This document shows positions 10,424-20,267 of a stretch of DNA of 25,599 bases, one piece after another. The position numbers were made by a program, and so were the translations under genes. The number at the start of each line of letters is the position of its first letter. The stretch's first letter is position 1. The stretch is taken from positions 1 to 25,599 of the forward strand of contig LRSR01010143.1 of assembly GCA_001579985.1 (NCBI GenBank). The letters are read 5' to 3'. This DNA is from Hypsibius dujardini. Lineage: Eukaryota; Tardigrada; Eutardigrada; Parachela; Hypsibiidae. The notes under the pieces were generated by a model. That model did no database searches and was not told the origin of the DNA. It saw nothing but the letters and a program-made list of their open reading frames with translations.

Positions 10424-10860
10424 TCTTACAAGTCGGCCCATGACCCTTTGTGGTAGGGCCAGAGGGGGGGGGGAGTGGGCAAACGGGGCAAAATGCATAT
10501 TTTTCATGTTTGAGTTAACAGTCAACCTCTTGTCTCTGATCATTCTGAAATTTGTGGAGGTGCGGGGGTTCTGATTTTCGGGCCCCTAATATTTCAAAGC
10601 ATTTCAAAGCGTCAGTTCTTTTCATCAAATTTAGACCGTTCTTGAACGTTTGAACCTCCCATTTGCATTCATTAATGGGAGATCATACTGGACCCCAATA
10701 AACTTTAAATTTGAGAGAAAAACTGAAATTTCAACAGGATTAAAGATCATTGGCCAAATTTTAGGTTCAAGTTTAGACTAATAATGCATTTTGCCCCTCT
10801 ACCTGCCCTCTGATCCCCTTGGCCCTACTGTGAAGGGCCCTGGTTCCAACTTGTAAGGAC
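10424..10860. mobile_element. MITE-like foldback element, family 1, long member
   Basis: Imperfect inverted arms of about 75 bp lie at 10424-10498 (from TCTTACAAGTCGG to GGGGCAAAATGCAT) and 10784-10860, which read as the reverse complement. No ORF is present between the arms. A shorter relative with the same arms lies at 21007-21148, so this is a dispersed family. The AATAAA at 10697-10702 inside it is the nearest poly(A) signal for the gene ending at 10336. Confidence 0.72.
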
Positions 10861-11908
10861 CTTGAACAAGTCCGTAGCAAAAAGTAAATTTTCAGTTTTA
10901 GTTAACCATGTTTAACGAGAGAGTGATTGTCAACGTTTTGTCGTCAATCAACAAAATGTATCGAAAAAGATTTGATGAACGATTTTGAACAAGTTTTCAG
11001 CTGGAGCTGTCAATTGATATTGTTTAGCGTATTTGAGATTCGCTGATTGTATTTGTCTGAGCTGTAAGACAGCCGGAATGTTAACAAACGAAAAATGCCA
11101 ATAGACCAATCACATGCTTGGTTCTTACGCGCACGGCTCAACATTTTGCTTCTCGCTGATAGCATTTTTCGATACCGTTTTTGACAGAATTGTTCACATA
11201 TTCGATTGATTGCCGCACTGTTTCTATTGTTACTTGCTCCGCCTATTTGAACAGAAGTATTATAAAGTGTTCGAAGTAAAAGTTATACTACTGTGAGCGG
11301 AAGTTATCAACACACCTTTTCAATTTATGTCTGCATGAGAACGACAAGTGTACAGAAAATCAAGCTGTCGTTCTCTACCGACTGATTTTTATTGACATTA
11401 AAATCGTTCGACCCCTCATGGACGTCCGGGTATGAATCATGCATTATTTATGCAGGTGTCTACCACGGCACGAGAGAAAGAAGAACTTAATGTCCTCATC
11501 GATTAACGGCAAAACTTGTAAACATAACCGTCGTTGAGCCTTAAACATGGATATACAACTCTTGGTAAGTGTAAAAAAATATGTACGTAACTTCACCTTT
11601 TTATTCAAAATAACCCCCATCCCCCTCCATAAAAACAAACACGATTTGAAAAATTTCGAGGTAGAAAAGCTTACTGTGGCACTTTTTTGGCTCCTCAACA
11701 TCTGACAGCTATGAGATAGAGTGTTTCTATCATTTGATTTTACGGAAGATCTGATTAAGATCAAACTACTAATAGTCATGACCAATAAGCTCACGCCCGG
11801 CCGACTAGAGAGCGACAGCAAATCCACAAAAGCACTAAATTGCAATTGAAAAACGATTGACCAGTCAGCAGGGTCGTTTTAGTGTCATGCAGTTGTAAGC
11901 TGAATTAG
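10861..11908. other. Intergenic spacer and 3' flank of the lectin gene
   Basis: No supported exon. On the minus strand an AATAAA (plus 11600-11605) lies about 305 nt beyond the lectin stop codon and could be its poly(A) signal. A long minus-strand open frame at 11444-11845 has no recognisable features and probably lies in the lectin 3' UTR or flank. Confidence 0.5.
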
Positions 11909-12102
11909 TTAGTCCAAAAGCTCAACGGGAACGATACCCCGATGCCTGCTGTTAGGGGGTGCACGCGTCGGAGGGGCTGGCTTGGTTATGCCTACAAAAT
12001 GGAAAGAAGACGCTTTGGAGGCGAAACAAATATCTGGGAGCCAAATAAACTTATCCACAGAGATAGATAGAAAGGCAGGCCAGCAAGCAAGCAGGCAGAT
12101 GA

Positions 12103-12153
<51 letters not shown>

Positions 12154-12882
12154 CGCAAACAGACAGGCAGACAGATAGGCAGATAGGCAGGCAGGCATAC
12201 AGTCAAAGAAGCAGGCAGGCAGGCAGATAAACAGACAAACAAACAGGCAGACAGACAGACAGACAGAAAGACAGAAAGACAGACAGACAGACAGATAGAC
12301 AGGCACGCAGGCACGCAGACACGCAGACAAACAGGCAGACAGACAGGCAAATGGACAATCAGCAAGGCAGGCAGACAGTTAAGAAGGCAGACAGTCAAAT
12401 GCAAAGTTAGGCAGACACATTTCGGCATTAGTATCATGTTTAGTTTATTACCTTTGAGACAAGAATAGTCCACATCAAGTGCCCGGGGTACCCAGTTGCA
12501 ACCCAACATCTTGCCTTTCGCCTTGACCGCAAGAACACAACTCAATTGCCAATCGCATGTAGCTTGAACTTTATCAGTCATGTCCTGCTCGGCGGTGCAA
12601 GCATTCTCCAACTTCGATTCCAATGCCGCAAACTTTGCGGTCTTCACAGCAATGACACTGCCGGGGCTGCAGCTGGGACTGCCTTTTTCACCGGGTTTGA
12701 TAGACAACGTACTTTTCGAGACGAAGGCACCCGTAGGTGACCCTGGGTCTTTCTGCGCATATGCAACGCTGACGATCGTTATCTGCAACAAAAGGAGCCA
12801 CCAAAATTTGTTGAGACAAATCGTTCATCGGCATGGCTGCTTATCTACGAACCAGAAGAATGTGAAATCCGAGTCTCGCCAT
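11909..12882 (-). CDS. Secreted SUEL-type (galactose/rhamnose-binding) lectin
   Basis: Three minus-strand exons: 12853-12882 (10 codons), 12452-12782 and 11909-11991, giving 147 aa. The 70-bp first intron (GTTCGT...TTGCAG) splits the signal peptide, which on joining reads MARLGFHILLITIVSVAYAQ. The mature domain fits the Gal_Lectin/SUEL fold: CSPGSVIAV near the start, then TDKVQATCDWQLSC, GCNW and the closing LDVDYSC strand, matching the family pattern VxxxCxGxxSC...C...YLxVxYxC. A Pro/Arg-rich tail of about 28 aa (KPAPPTRAPPN) follows. Family members bind sugars outside the cell in adhesion or immunity. Intron 2 (460 bp) is filled by a CAGA microsatellite. The domain is somewhat divergent, lacking the usual YGR motif. 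Reading phases agree at both junctions. Confidence 0.8.
12061..12415. repeat. Imperfect (CAGA)n/(CAGG)n microsatellite in lectin intron 2
   Basis: About 350 bp of CAGA units mixed with CAGG, CACG and AGAT variants, occupying most of the 460-bp intron. Open frames across it in both directions (polyCys/Leu/Val or polyArg/Gln) are artefacts. Confidence 0.92.
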
Positions 12883-12975
12883 GTTTCGCACTGGATCTGT
12901 TTAGTTGTGAAAGGTTTTCTGCAGTATTCGATGCAAGAAGCAATGGCGTAAGACAAGCGCTGTGAATGCAGTTTA

Positions 12976-12983
12976 TATTTATA
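12976..12983 (-). promoter_or_regulatory. TATA box of the lectin gene
   Basis: Minus-strand TATAAATA lies about 95 nt upstream of the lectin ATG, with a plausible start region around GCATTCACAG about 30 nt downstream. Confidence 0.5.
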
Positions 12984-13559
12984 TGAGCCGGGAAGGAAAG
13001 TATAAGTGCAAATTTGCTAAACCATCGCGGTCGAATTGTTTTTTTCTTCAGTGGAATTATCCGTTTGAACCACTCGTTTGAACTACTCGTTTGAGCTCGC
13101 ACTTCCGTCCTCCCTCAGCGGCACCTCAATTCAGTTAAGCTGCCGACTGAGAAGACGGATGCGAATGAGAATCACGTGAGCGCTGTTTTTGCTCGTTCAT
13201 GCCTGAAAATTTTAATAGCACCTACTTTATTATGCATACCATCTTCAAAGTGAGTATTCATATGCTACATTTCATCGTAAACAATGAATAAATTGTGTGG
13301 TTGCGATCGTAGATTAACACGGTGAACTGGTCTAGCTAACATAATAATCTGACACTTGTTTGTCTATTATTGCCGGAAGCTCTTTCGATTTTTCGTTGGT
13401 TCACTTGGTGATGCTTATGAAACAGGGCATAAGGTTGTTAATTAAGCAAGGCAGTAATATGAGTGGCGAAAATGCTCAATCAGAAGTCAACCACAACAGA
13501 TCAGTCGTGACGTTTTGTTTTTTCAAAAACATCCGACATTGCTAACTTCCATTAAGTTA
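12984..13559. other. Intergenic spacer
   Basis: No supported gene. It includes the upstream region of the minus-strand lectin and the left flank of the foldback element that starts at 13560. Confidence 0.5.
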
Positions 13560-14091
13560 TGTCAGAGTTTGTACAACAAATTATATTGGTGGCTACGCCA
13601 AGCTCCATGGGACTCCATGGGACATAGAGCTGCATAGAGCTGCATGGAGCTACATGGAACTGCAAAGAACAACACGGATCTACGTGGAACTACGAAGAAC
13701 TGCAGAGCGCTCCTTGAAACTAGGTGGATAACATGACTTGGCTGGAGCTGCGTCGAGCTGCGTGAAACTAAAACGTTTCAATCCAAAACCCATTACAACC
13801 CATCGAAACCCCATCGAAACCTATCAAAACCCATCAAACCCCACCAAAACCCATCAAATCATCAAATATATTATGGAGCTAGTTGAGCTGTATGGCCGCC
13901 ATGGGACGTTGTGAAAGAAGTCGTTGATCTCTATATTACTCCACCTTGCTCCACGCAGCTCCACGCAGCTCCATGTCACTAAACGTAGCTCTAGGTAGCT
14001 CCACGCAGCTCCATGCAGCTCCAGGTAGCTCCATGCAGCTCCACGTAGCTTGACTGAGCCACCAATAGAATTAGGTGTACAAACTCTGACA
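13560..14091. mobile_element. Foldback element with internal decamer repeats
   Basis: Terminal inverted repeats of about 36 bp begin TGTCAGAGTTTGTACA at 13560 and end with the complement at 14091, with shared inner text (TATTGGTGGCT). Inside, each arm is a run of short repeats related to AGCTCCATGC (right arm about 13940-14050) and its complement (left arm about 13600-13720). The centre (about 13780-13866) is a run of AACCCATCAA-like units. It has no ORF and no obvious target duplication. The structure resembles foldback/Galileo-type non-autonomous DNA elements. Confidence 0.8.
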
Positions 14092-14301
14092 CAGGTGTTC
14101 CATTTTAAATTTTGCTAAAAGTGTGCTTTTTGGTGTGCTCAAACTATTTAATTTCGCGAGTGCCTTTAATTGCCGGTGCCAGATCGTCTTGTCTGCGCCC
14201 CATTTAATAGGCAGAATACCGTTGTTGTACTGAAGCTGCTTTTTCAACCGTTCTCCGAGCTCATTTTTGAGGCTACCTGGACCATACACTGGATCAAACA
14301 C
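14071..14301 (-). pseudogene. Coding-like fragment running into the foldback element
   Basis: A minus-strand frame of about 76 codons reads FDPVYGPGSLKNELGERL followed by KWGADKTIWHRQLKALAKL, with natural-looking codon use. It opens with GTG rather than ATG and ends in LCQSLYT-stop, where the last residues and the stop are supplied by the inverted terminus of the element at 13560-14091. This looks like the remainder of an exon cut off by the insertion. Beyond the element (below 13560) the same strand continues with a short open stretch to a stop. No family is recognised. Confidence 0.35.
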
Positions 14302-14536
14302 TTTTGTATTAAATTTGCTAGATTAATTGTTCAATTGTCAATTGTTGTTCAAACAATGTTTTGACATATAACCTAACAACATTACATGGATCATATTGTT
14401 GGACCACACCCAACAAGTCCTCGTGACGAGTTAATAAAGCTATTTGCCCTATCCATATTTCTTTTATTTAAGTATCTTTTCCAATTTTTTTTGGCCAAAC
14501 AATCTTGGAATTGGTAGGATTTGGTGAGCCTCCAAA

Positions 14537-14965
14537 ATGGCCTGGCCGAATAGCTGCGAAAGTAATTTTAAAAAGCTCTTCAACTGCGTTAATGATCTAA
14601 ACAGCACTATACCTCAACAACTGCGACGTGTTGACATCTTCATGATGATAAATTACACATTTCTACAGAGTAAAAGAGCGCGTTTTCGACGGATTCGGCG
14701 CAGTAAGCATACAGTGCGAAAATGTTTCTTCTGCCCACTGGCGGATTTACGTTGGGCTGTGCTTGCATCCTCCTCCTCTTCCGAACGGCCACACGTTACC
14801 CAACCAACTTTTGCCGTGTACCTCATAGGATGTTTTGTATTTCAAGCCCCTCCCCCGGGTTGCCATTCCACCAACCTGATCTCATTGCACCACTGGTTCT
14901 GCACTAAATCCAACTATAACGTCATTAAATCGTCGTTTGCCAAGACAGCCCTCGGAAATACTTGA
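14537..14965 (+). CDS. Doubtful 142-codon ORF
   Basis: An ATG in good context (AAAATGGCC) opens a 142-codon frame (MAWPNSCESNFKKLFNC...). The first 55 codons look coding; after a GTAAGC at about 14703 the text becomes Pro/Ser/Cys-rich and less convincing, so this may be one exon followed by intron or chance sequence. There is no signal peptide and no recognised domain. The overlap with the minus-strand frame at 14914-15162 means at most one of the two ends is real. Confidence 0.25.
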   Translation: MAWPNSCESNFKKLFNCVNDLNSTIPQQLRRVDIFMMINYTFLQSKRARFRRIRRSKHTVRKCFFCPLADLRWAVLASSSSSERPHVTQPTFAVYLIGCFVFQAPPPGCHSTNLISLHHWFCTKSNYNVIKSSFAKTALGNT

Positions 14966-15162
14966 ACGACTAGTAGATCGAACTGCATCTTTTCCTCCAG
15001 TTTTGGAATTGTTTCTCGTAGATCGCACCTGGTTTCTCCAACTGCAAACGCTTCCTGTATTTCAAAATTTGCCCTCATCTTTCTAGCCTCTAACCGTTCC
15101 TGTACCCCAAGTGACTGTATGTCATATGAAAGGAGGATGCACTTGAATCGCCATCTCTTCAC
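14914..15162 (-). pseudogene. Possible exon remnant, coiled-coil-like
   Basis: The minus-strand frame includes ERLEARKMRANFEIQEAF and RETIPKLEEKMQFDLLV, preceded by a fair acceptor (GGGGTACAG at about 15097). The charged heptad-like pattern suggests coiled coil. No upstream exon in a compatible phase and no ATG were found, so it is either a gene remnant or chance. Confidence 0.2.
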
Positions 15163-16104
15163 TTTTTACCTGTTAAAGCTTGCCTCCTTCCCTCGCCAGG
15201 TCGGGGGAGGGGCAAGATTCAACCTGAAAATAGCTTACAAAATTTGCCCCCCCCCAAGCGGGTCACAATCATTTTGGTCAGCCAATGCCATAAATCTCCT
15301 TCCCTTCACCCTTCTTGTCCCCTCCCACTTTCGGTCTTTCTGATGTTGAACATTGTTCCTTTAACTTGATAAATTGAAGATTGATTATTTAAAATCCTGT
15401 AAATGTCCCTTTCAGAATGTAACTGAAACTCTAAATATTAAGCCCTGCCCGCACGAGTCTTGAGCGAAAAGCAAAACATTTAGAAGCAGAACGGTCTCTC
15501 CTCTTCCCCCCCCCCCTTAACTAAAAACGACCTCGTCCGCATATTCAACAGATGTTTCCCATCTCCTCCGCGGCAACACACGACTTTAATCCGCGCGCTC
15601 CCTGTCTCCATTAGGCCGATTATAAAGGGACCAAGTCAGAGCATATGGCTGGCTGAATGTCGGGCGGTTATGAACGAGATTACTGTTTACGTTGAAGGAA
15701 AAATTTAAGTGCTCGTTAAAACGTGTCCGTCATACGGACGATAGGAAGTAGAACGCCTCAATTATTTACAGCAGTTCATCTCAATTTGAAGTCGTCGTTA
15801 GCATCCAGGGCCTTGAACATTTTCCGCGGCATTTACGGTACGCTTGGCTGGATATGTCAGTCAATCGTGGCTTGTTATAAGATTTTACACATGTACACTA
15901 ACCACTTTTTGCCTTCTCCCAATTAGCTGGCATATATGACATCTCTGATCCTACAGATCATTATCATAGTAGTCTCCATCCGACTTTTCTCAAGCATTTG
16001 AGCGGAAACTTGAAAGTAGTTGCCAGGAGTGCTTTTCATCGCCGTGCTTCCTGCACACTTTAAAACTTCTCTTCCCTGGAAATATTTTTTTTCCTTGAAA
16101 AGTT
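15163..16104. other. Upstream region of the carboxypeptidase gene
   Basis: No supported coding exon. It contains C-rich runs (about 15248-15256 and 15506-15517). It presumably contains the promoter of the gene starting near 16105; no clear TATA box is visible. Confidence 0.5.
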
Positions 16105-19100
16105 ATGGGATCTAGAATCTTGCTGAATAGAAGCTCGCCAGGCATTCCAGGCAAGAAATGCAGCCCGCCACGTTCGCCAAAATGTTCAAAGTCGACAAGA
16201 CCCTTTCTTTCGACTCTTACTGCTCAACGATCAAGTCTTTCACTGAGGAAAACATCCAGTTCTACTGGTATGCGATTTTCATTATGATTTAATTCCTTTT
16301 TACAAATGAGTAATATTAGTGTCTGGGTTTTCTGTCTCATAGGAACTACTGGAGTTGCTTGCCTGAACTCGTCCTTGACATTGAACGATCATCAAAAGTT
16401 CCCTGTGGAAATGCTAAATTTGTACACGGTCGAGCAGTTGCTTGATTTGTTGAAGTTAACGCAGGACGCTGCCTTGACAGCCAAATGTATCCTGCCGTTG
16501 GAGAAAGCACTGAAAACTGCAAATTCATACAAGACGAAAAAGGCGGAAGACACTGCGGGGCTATTCGAGCTGGAAGAGTACAGTGTGCTAGTTTGCGCTT
16601 TTGGACGCCTGGCTCGCAATGTCGACACCCATCTTGAAGGTTTGGTTGGAGCTATCAGCATCTTCAAGATCTTGTGCCAGTCAGGTAGTTCATAAAGGCG
16701 GTGTTCCCAGTCAAATTTCGGGGCTAAATTTCTTGTGTTATGCTCCAAGCAGACAAGCGGTTTAACGTCATGTTCCGCACGACTGGGGGTCTAAAGATTC
16801 TTTCCTCCTGCTTTCGATCGCTGATTTTCAGCCATGCCAAAGCGTATCAGTCTGCTGGAGAACTTCTGCTGGCGTGCTGCAAGAGCAGTACGTACATACG
16901 GTACCTAAAGCTTAGCAACTCGGTGTCTGTGTCTGTGTCTGTGTCTGTGTCTGTGTCTGTGTCTGTGTCTGTGTCTGTGTCTGTGTCTGTGTCTGTGTCT
17001 GTGTCTGTTACTGTGTCTTTGTCTGTGTCGTCTGTATTTATGTCTGAACTGTGTGAATTTGTTTCTGTAACTTCGTCCGTGCTGGTGCCTGTGACGACGT
17101 TTATGATTGCGTCATCCTAATTATAAAGCGTTTAGTCTTTTACAGAAGCCAGTGTCCAGATACTCTGGCGATGTGGAACACTCTCCAGTATGCTGCAACG
17201 ACTACCAGTGATTCGAACGAATCGTTTTGCTTCAGTGTCTGAACTTTCTCTGAGGATTACTTCCCGCGCTGCTGAGAAGAGTTCGTCCACTCTTTATTTC
17301 ACTTTGTTATCTCTCTCATACCTGATATTGTCTGATTCTCAGGCATGACTGCACCTTCCTTTATCGCCAAAGGCCTGACCTGCTCCATTCTGCATCTTCT
17401 ACGTACAATTTGGGAAGGTCAGATCCGTGAGAAAAGCCAGGTGGTACGCGGATTTCTCAACTGTCTACGAAGACTCCTTACTACACGTAAGTCAAACCTG
17501 ACACGATTAAGCCTCATATCGAATAATTTGCAACTTGTACCTGAGTTTAGGAACTGCCAGAAAAACATTCCATGAACAACATTCGTTGCCCTTCATTCAG
17601 AACATCGCCGACACCACTGTCAACGAAGACCTATTCGAAGCCTGTGCTGCGGTGTTGTTAGCTGCCTTCCCGTCGAAGAAGCTTCCCTTACCGAGCATGA
17701 GCAATCCCCTCTATGTGCCTTCCCTTATATTGCCTTTGTCGAGGAGTTCTCCAAGGAGTCCTGACAGCGACGACGTCGAAGGAACTGAGGTCGCTACTCA
17801 GCCTTCAGAGATAGGGGTAGCTGCATCGGCCTCAAAGTTTTCCCTTAAACAAAAATCAGACGCTATCGACGTCAAAACATACGCTCAATTTTTCCCCGAA
17901 TTGCGATGTCCTGACGAGGAACCGAAGGTGAAAGCTAGCAAAAGTGCCAGTTTAAGACGGAGACATTCCTTGGTGTTCAGACCGCAGTCGTCCATGTTAC
18001 AAACCAACCCCTCCAAAAGCAAATTGGAAACAAAAAAATATCTTCAGTCGTCAAGGAATAAAAAAGAGCCGCTTCGATCCACGTGTTCGATATCCAACAT
18101 TGCCACAAGCACAGAGAAGGTAAGGTTCGCTTTTCTGTTCGCCTAGGCGTTCGTTTAAAAGAACAAGTGTACCTTAATTCCATATTTGTGCTCCTTGCTC
18201 GTTCGTCAATTTGATCAAGTGAAATAACTGTTCCATTAAGGGAACACTTGTTCCATAAATGGATCACTTAATTGAATCCATTAAAGGAACACGTGTTCCT
18301 TTATTCCATGCCTCTGTTTGTCGGAAGGTCCTCTTGAGCCAACTCGTGTATTTTTTTTATGCAGGTCTCCAGCGATGAAAAGTTGCAATCGTCAGAACAG
18401 CATCTGCATAATGGCCTATGTATCACATCCAATACGTATTTCCCATACCATCGTGTGGCCCATCCAGACCTGGAACAGTTTTCGTGCCTACGAGTGGTTG
18501 GCTCAGACTCTAGGCTCTTATCACAGCCCATGTCGCCAGCTACGCGGTTGGAAGAGCGGAGGGCTACAGTCAAAGACGAACTGAAACGGGTCTCAAAACC
18601 AGACAACATCACTTTACTGGATAAAGTTGTCTATGATGCGGATGAAATTCTGCGAAGATTGTTTGCCAGGAAGCCAAGTTTAGAGGATTTTGAGGAGTTT
18701 TTGCAGAGAACTTTGCATGAACTCTGGCCTGTAACGACAGGTCAGCTAAAGTTTGATTCAATTTTCGAAAGTGGAAACCTTCGAAAGGCTATTCAGGTTC
18801 GTCTACGCAAAAACAGACAACCACTGGAGGCACAGACACAGACAGAGACATCGACCCAAACGCAGACACAGACACAGACACAGACACAGACACAGACACA
18901 GACACAGACACAGACACAAACACAGACACAGACACAGACACGCATGTATACACCTCCAATGGAAAAGACACTGACTTGGCCATACTAATGGATTATTGTG
19001 ATAACATTTTGATTTATTTTTAAGCATATAGATTCGACCACACGAGTACGACCTACTTCTGTTCTCCGATATTGGGCGGTCAATGACCGGCCAGTGGTTC

Positions 19101-20220
19101 TATTTCCAAATCACCAATATGCAAGCAAACGTACCCTACCGTTTCAACATCATCAACTGCCAAAAGCCCGCCTGCTTCTTCGGACACGGAATGCAACCCG
19201 TTTGTTTTTCCCTCAACGATGCCATGGTTCTAATCTCAAAGGGATCCTCGAGCTGCCAAAACGGTGGCTGGAAACGGAAAGGAACTAATATCAGCTATTA
19301 CCGAAATAATTACAAGGATAACATTCCACCTCAAAAAGACACCGAAGGCAATCGAAAAAGGGATATTGCTCGCTTCTACACGTTGACATTTACATTGAAG
19401 TTCGACCATGCGGACGACATTGTCTACGTCGCCTACCATTTCCCATACACTTTCTCGACCCTGCAAGGAAATCTCCTCAAGTGGAAGGAAAAAGCCGAGA
19501 GCATTGAAGTACTTTTCGAGACGCAAACTTTGACCCAGACACTAGCAGGTATTATTACAATATTAGCGAGAAATTACCACACTGGAGTATTTGTATTTCG
19601 TGTAGTTCGTGTGTACGTGCATGATTATTACAATCGTTTTGTAGGGTTGCCTGTGTCTCTGATTACCATCACAGGAAGCGCTAGACCTGAAGCTCCACAA
19701 GAGAAACCGTACGTTGTTCTGACTGCGCGAGTGCATCCTTCGGAGAGCAATTCCAGTTACGTCATGGACGGTGTTATGGATTTCCTTCTGAGCGACACTC
19801 AAGACAGTCGAACATTGCTTCGGGAATTCGTCTTTAAAATTGTGCCCATGCTCAATCCAGACGGGGTGATTTGCGGCAATTCTCGGTGCTCGTTGGCCGG
19901 TGTGGATTTGAATCGGCAATGGACGAGTCCGAGTCCTGATATCTTCCCAACGATATACCACACGAAGAACCTAATGGACTACTTGCACAATCTCGGCAAA
20001 GAGCTCTACCTCTTTGTGGATTTGCACGGGCACAGCAATCAGAAGAATATCTTCTTTTACGGATGCAGCCCTTTGAACGACTGGCAACGTCCGAATATTG
20101 AGGAAGAGGAAGGCTTTGCCATATTTGACCGACGAGACAATGGCGACAACGGAGAGGAGCTTACGAAACGGATAGTTTTAGCAATCGATTCCGACATCGA
20201 TGCTAAGGTGGGATAATGGA

Positions 20221-20267
<47 letters not shown>

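Noticed and set aside
11444-11845. 133-codon minus-strand ORF
   Set aside because: Ser/Leu/Phe-rich with no domain. It lies directly downstream of the lectin on the same strand, so a 3' UTR or flank is the simpler reading.
11992-12330. Cys/Leu/Val-rich minus-strand open frame
   Set aside because: It is the translation of the CAGA microsatellite within the lectin intron and reads open in several frames on both strands.
12051-12791. A continuous 246-aa lectin reading with a Cys-rich tail
   Set aside because: It begins at TTG rather than ATG and runs through a good donor (GTAATA at 12451) into the microsatellite. The three-exon model restores a signal peptide and a normal stop.
13600-14050. 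CRISPR-like array of short repeats
   Set aside because: The units are variable, adjacent without unique spacers, and inverted around a centre in eukaryotic DNA, so this is a foldback element.
15190-15260. G-rich/C-rich inverted pair resembling the 10424/21007 element arms
   Set aside because: Only the AGGGGCAA/TTGCCCC part matches and the outer arm sequence is absent, so family membership is not supported.
16158-16360. RGS-domain resemblance of FTEENIQFYW
   Set aside because: The match to the RGS signature (EENI-FW) is about ten residues long, the frame stops soon after, and the downstream protein is a carboxypeptidase. I treat it as chance.
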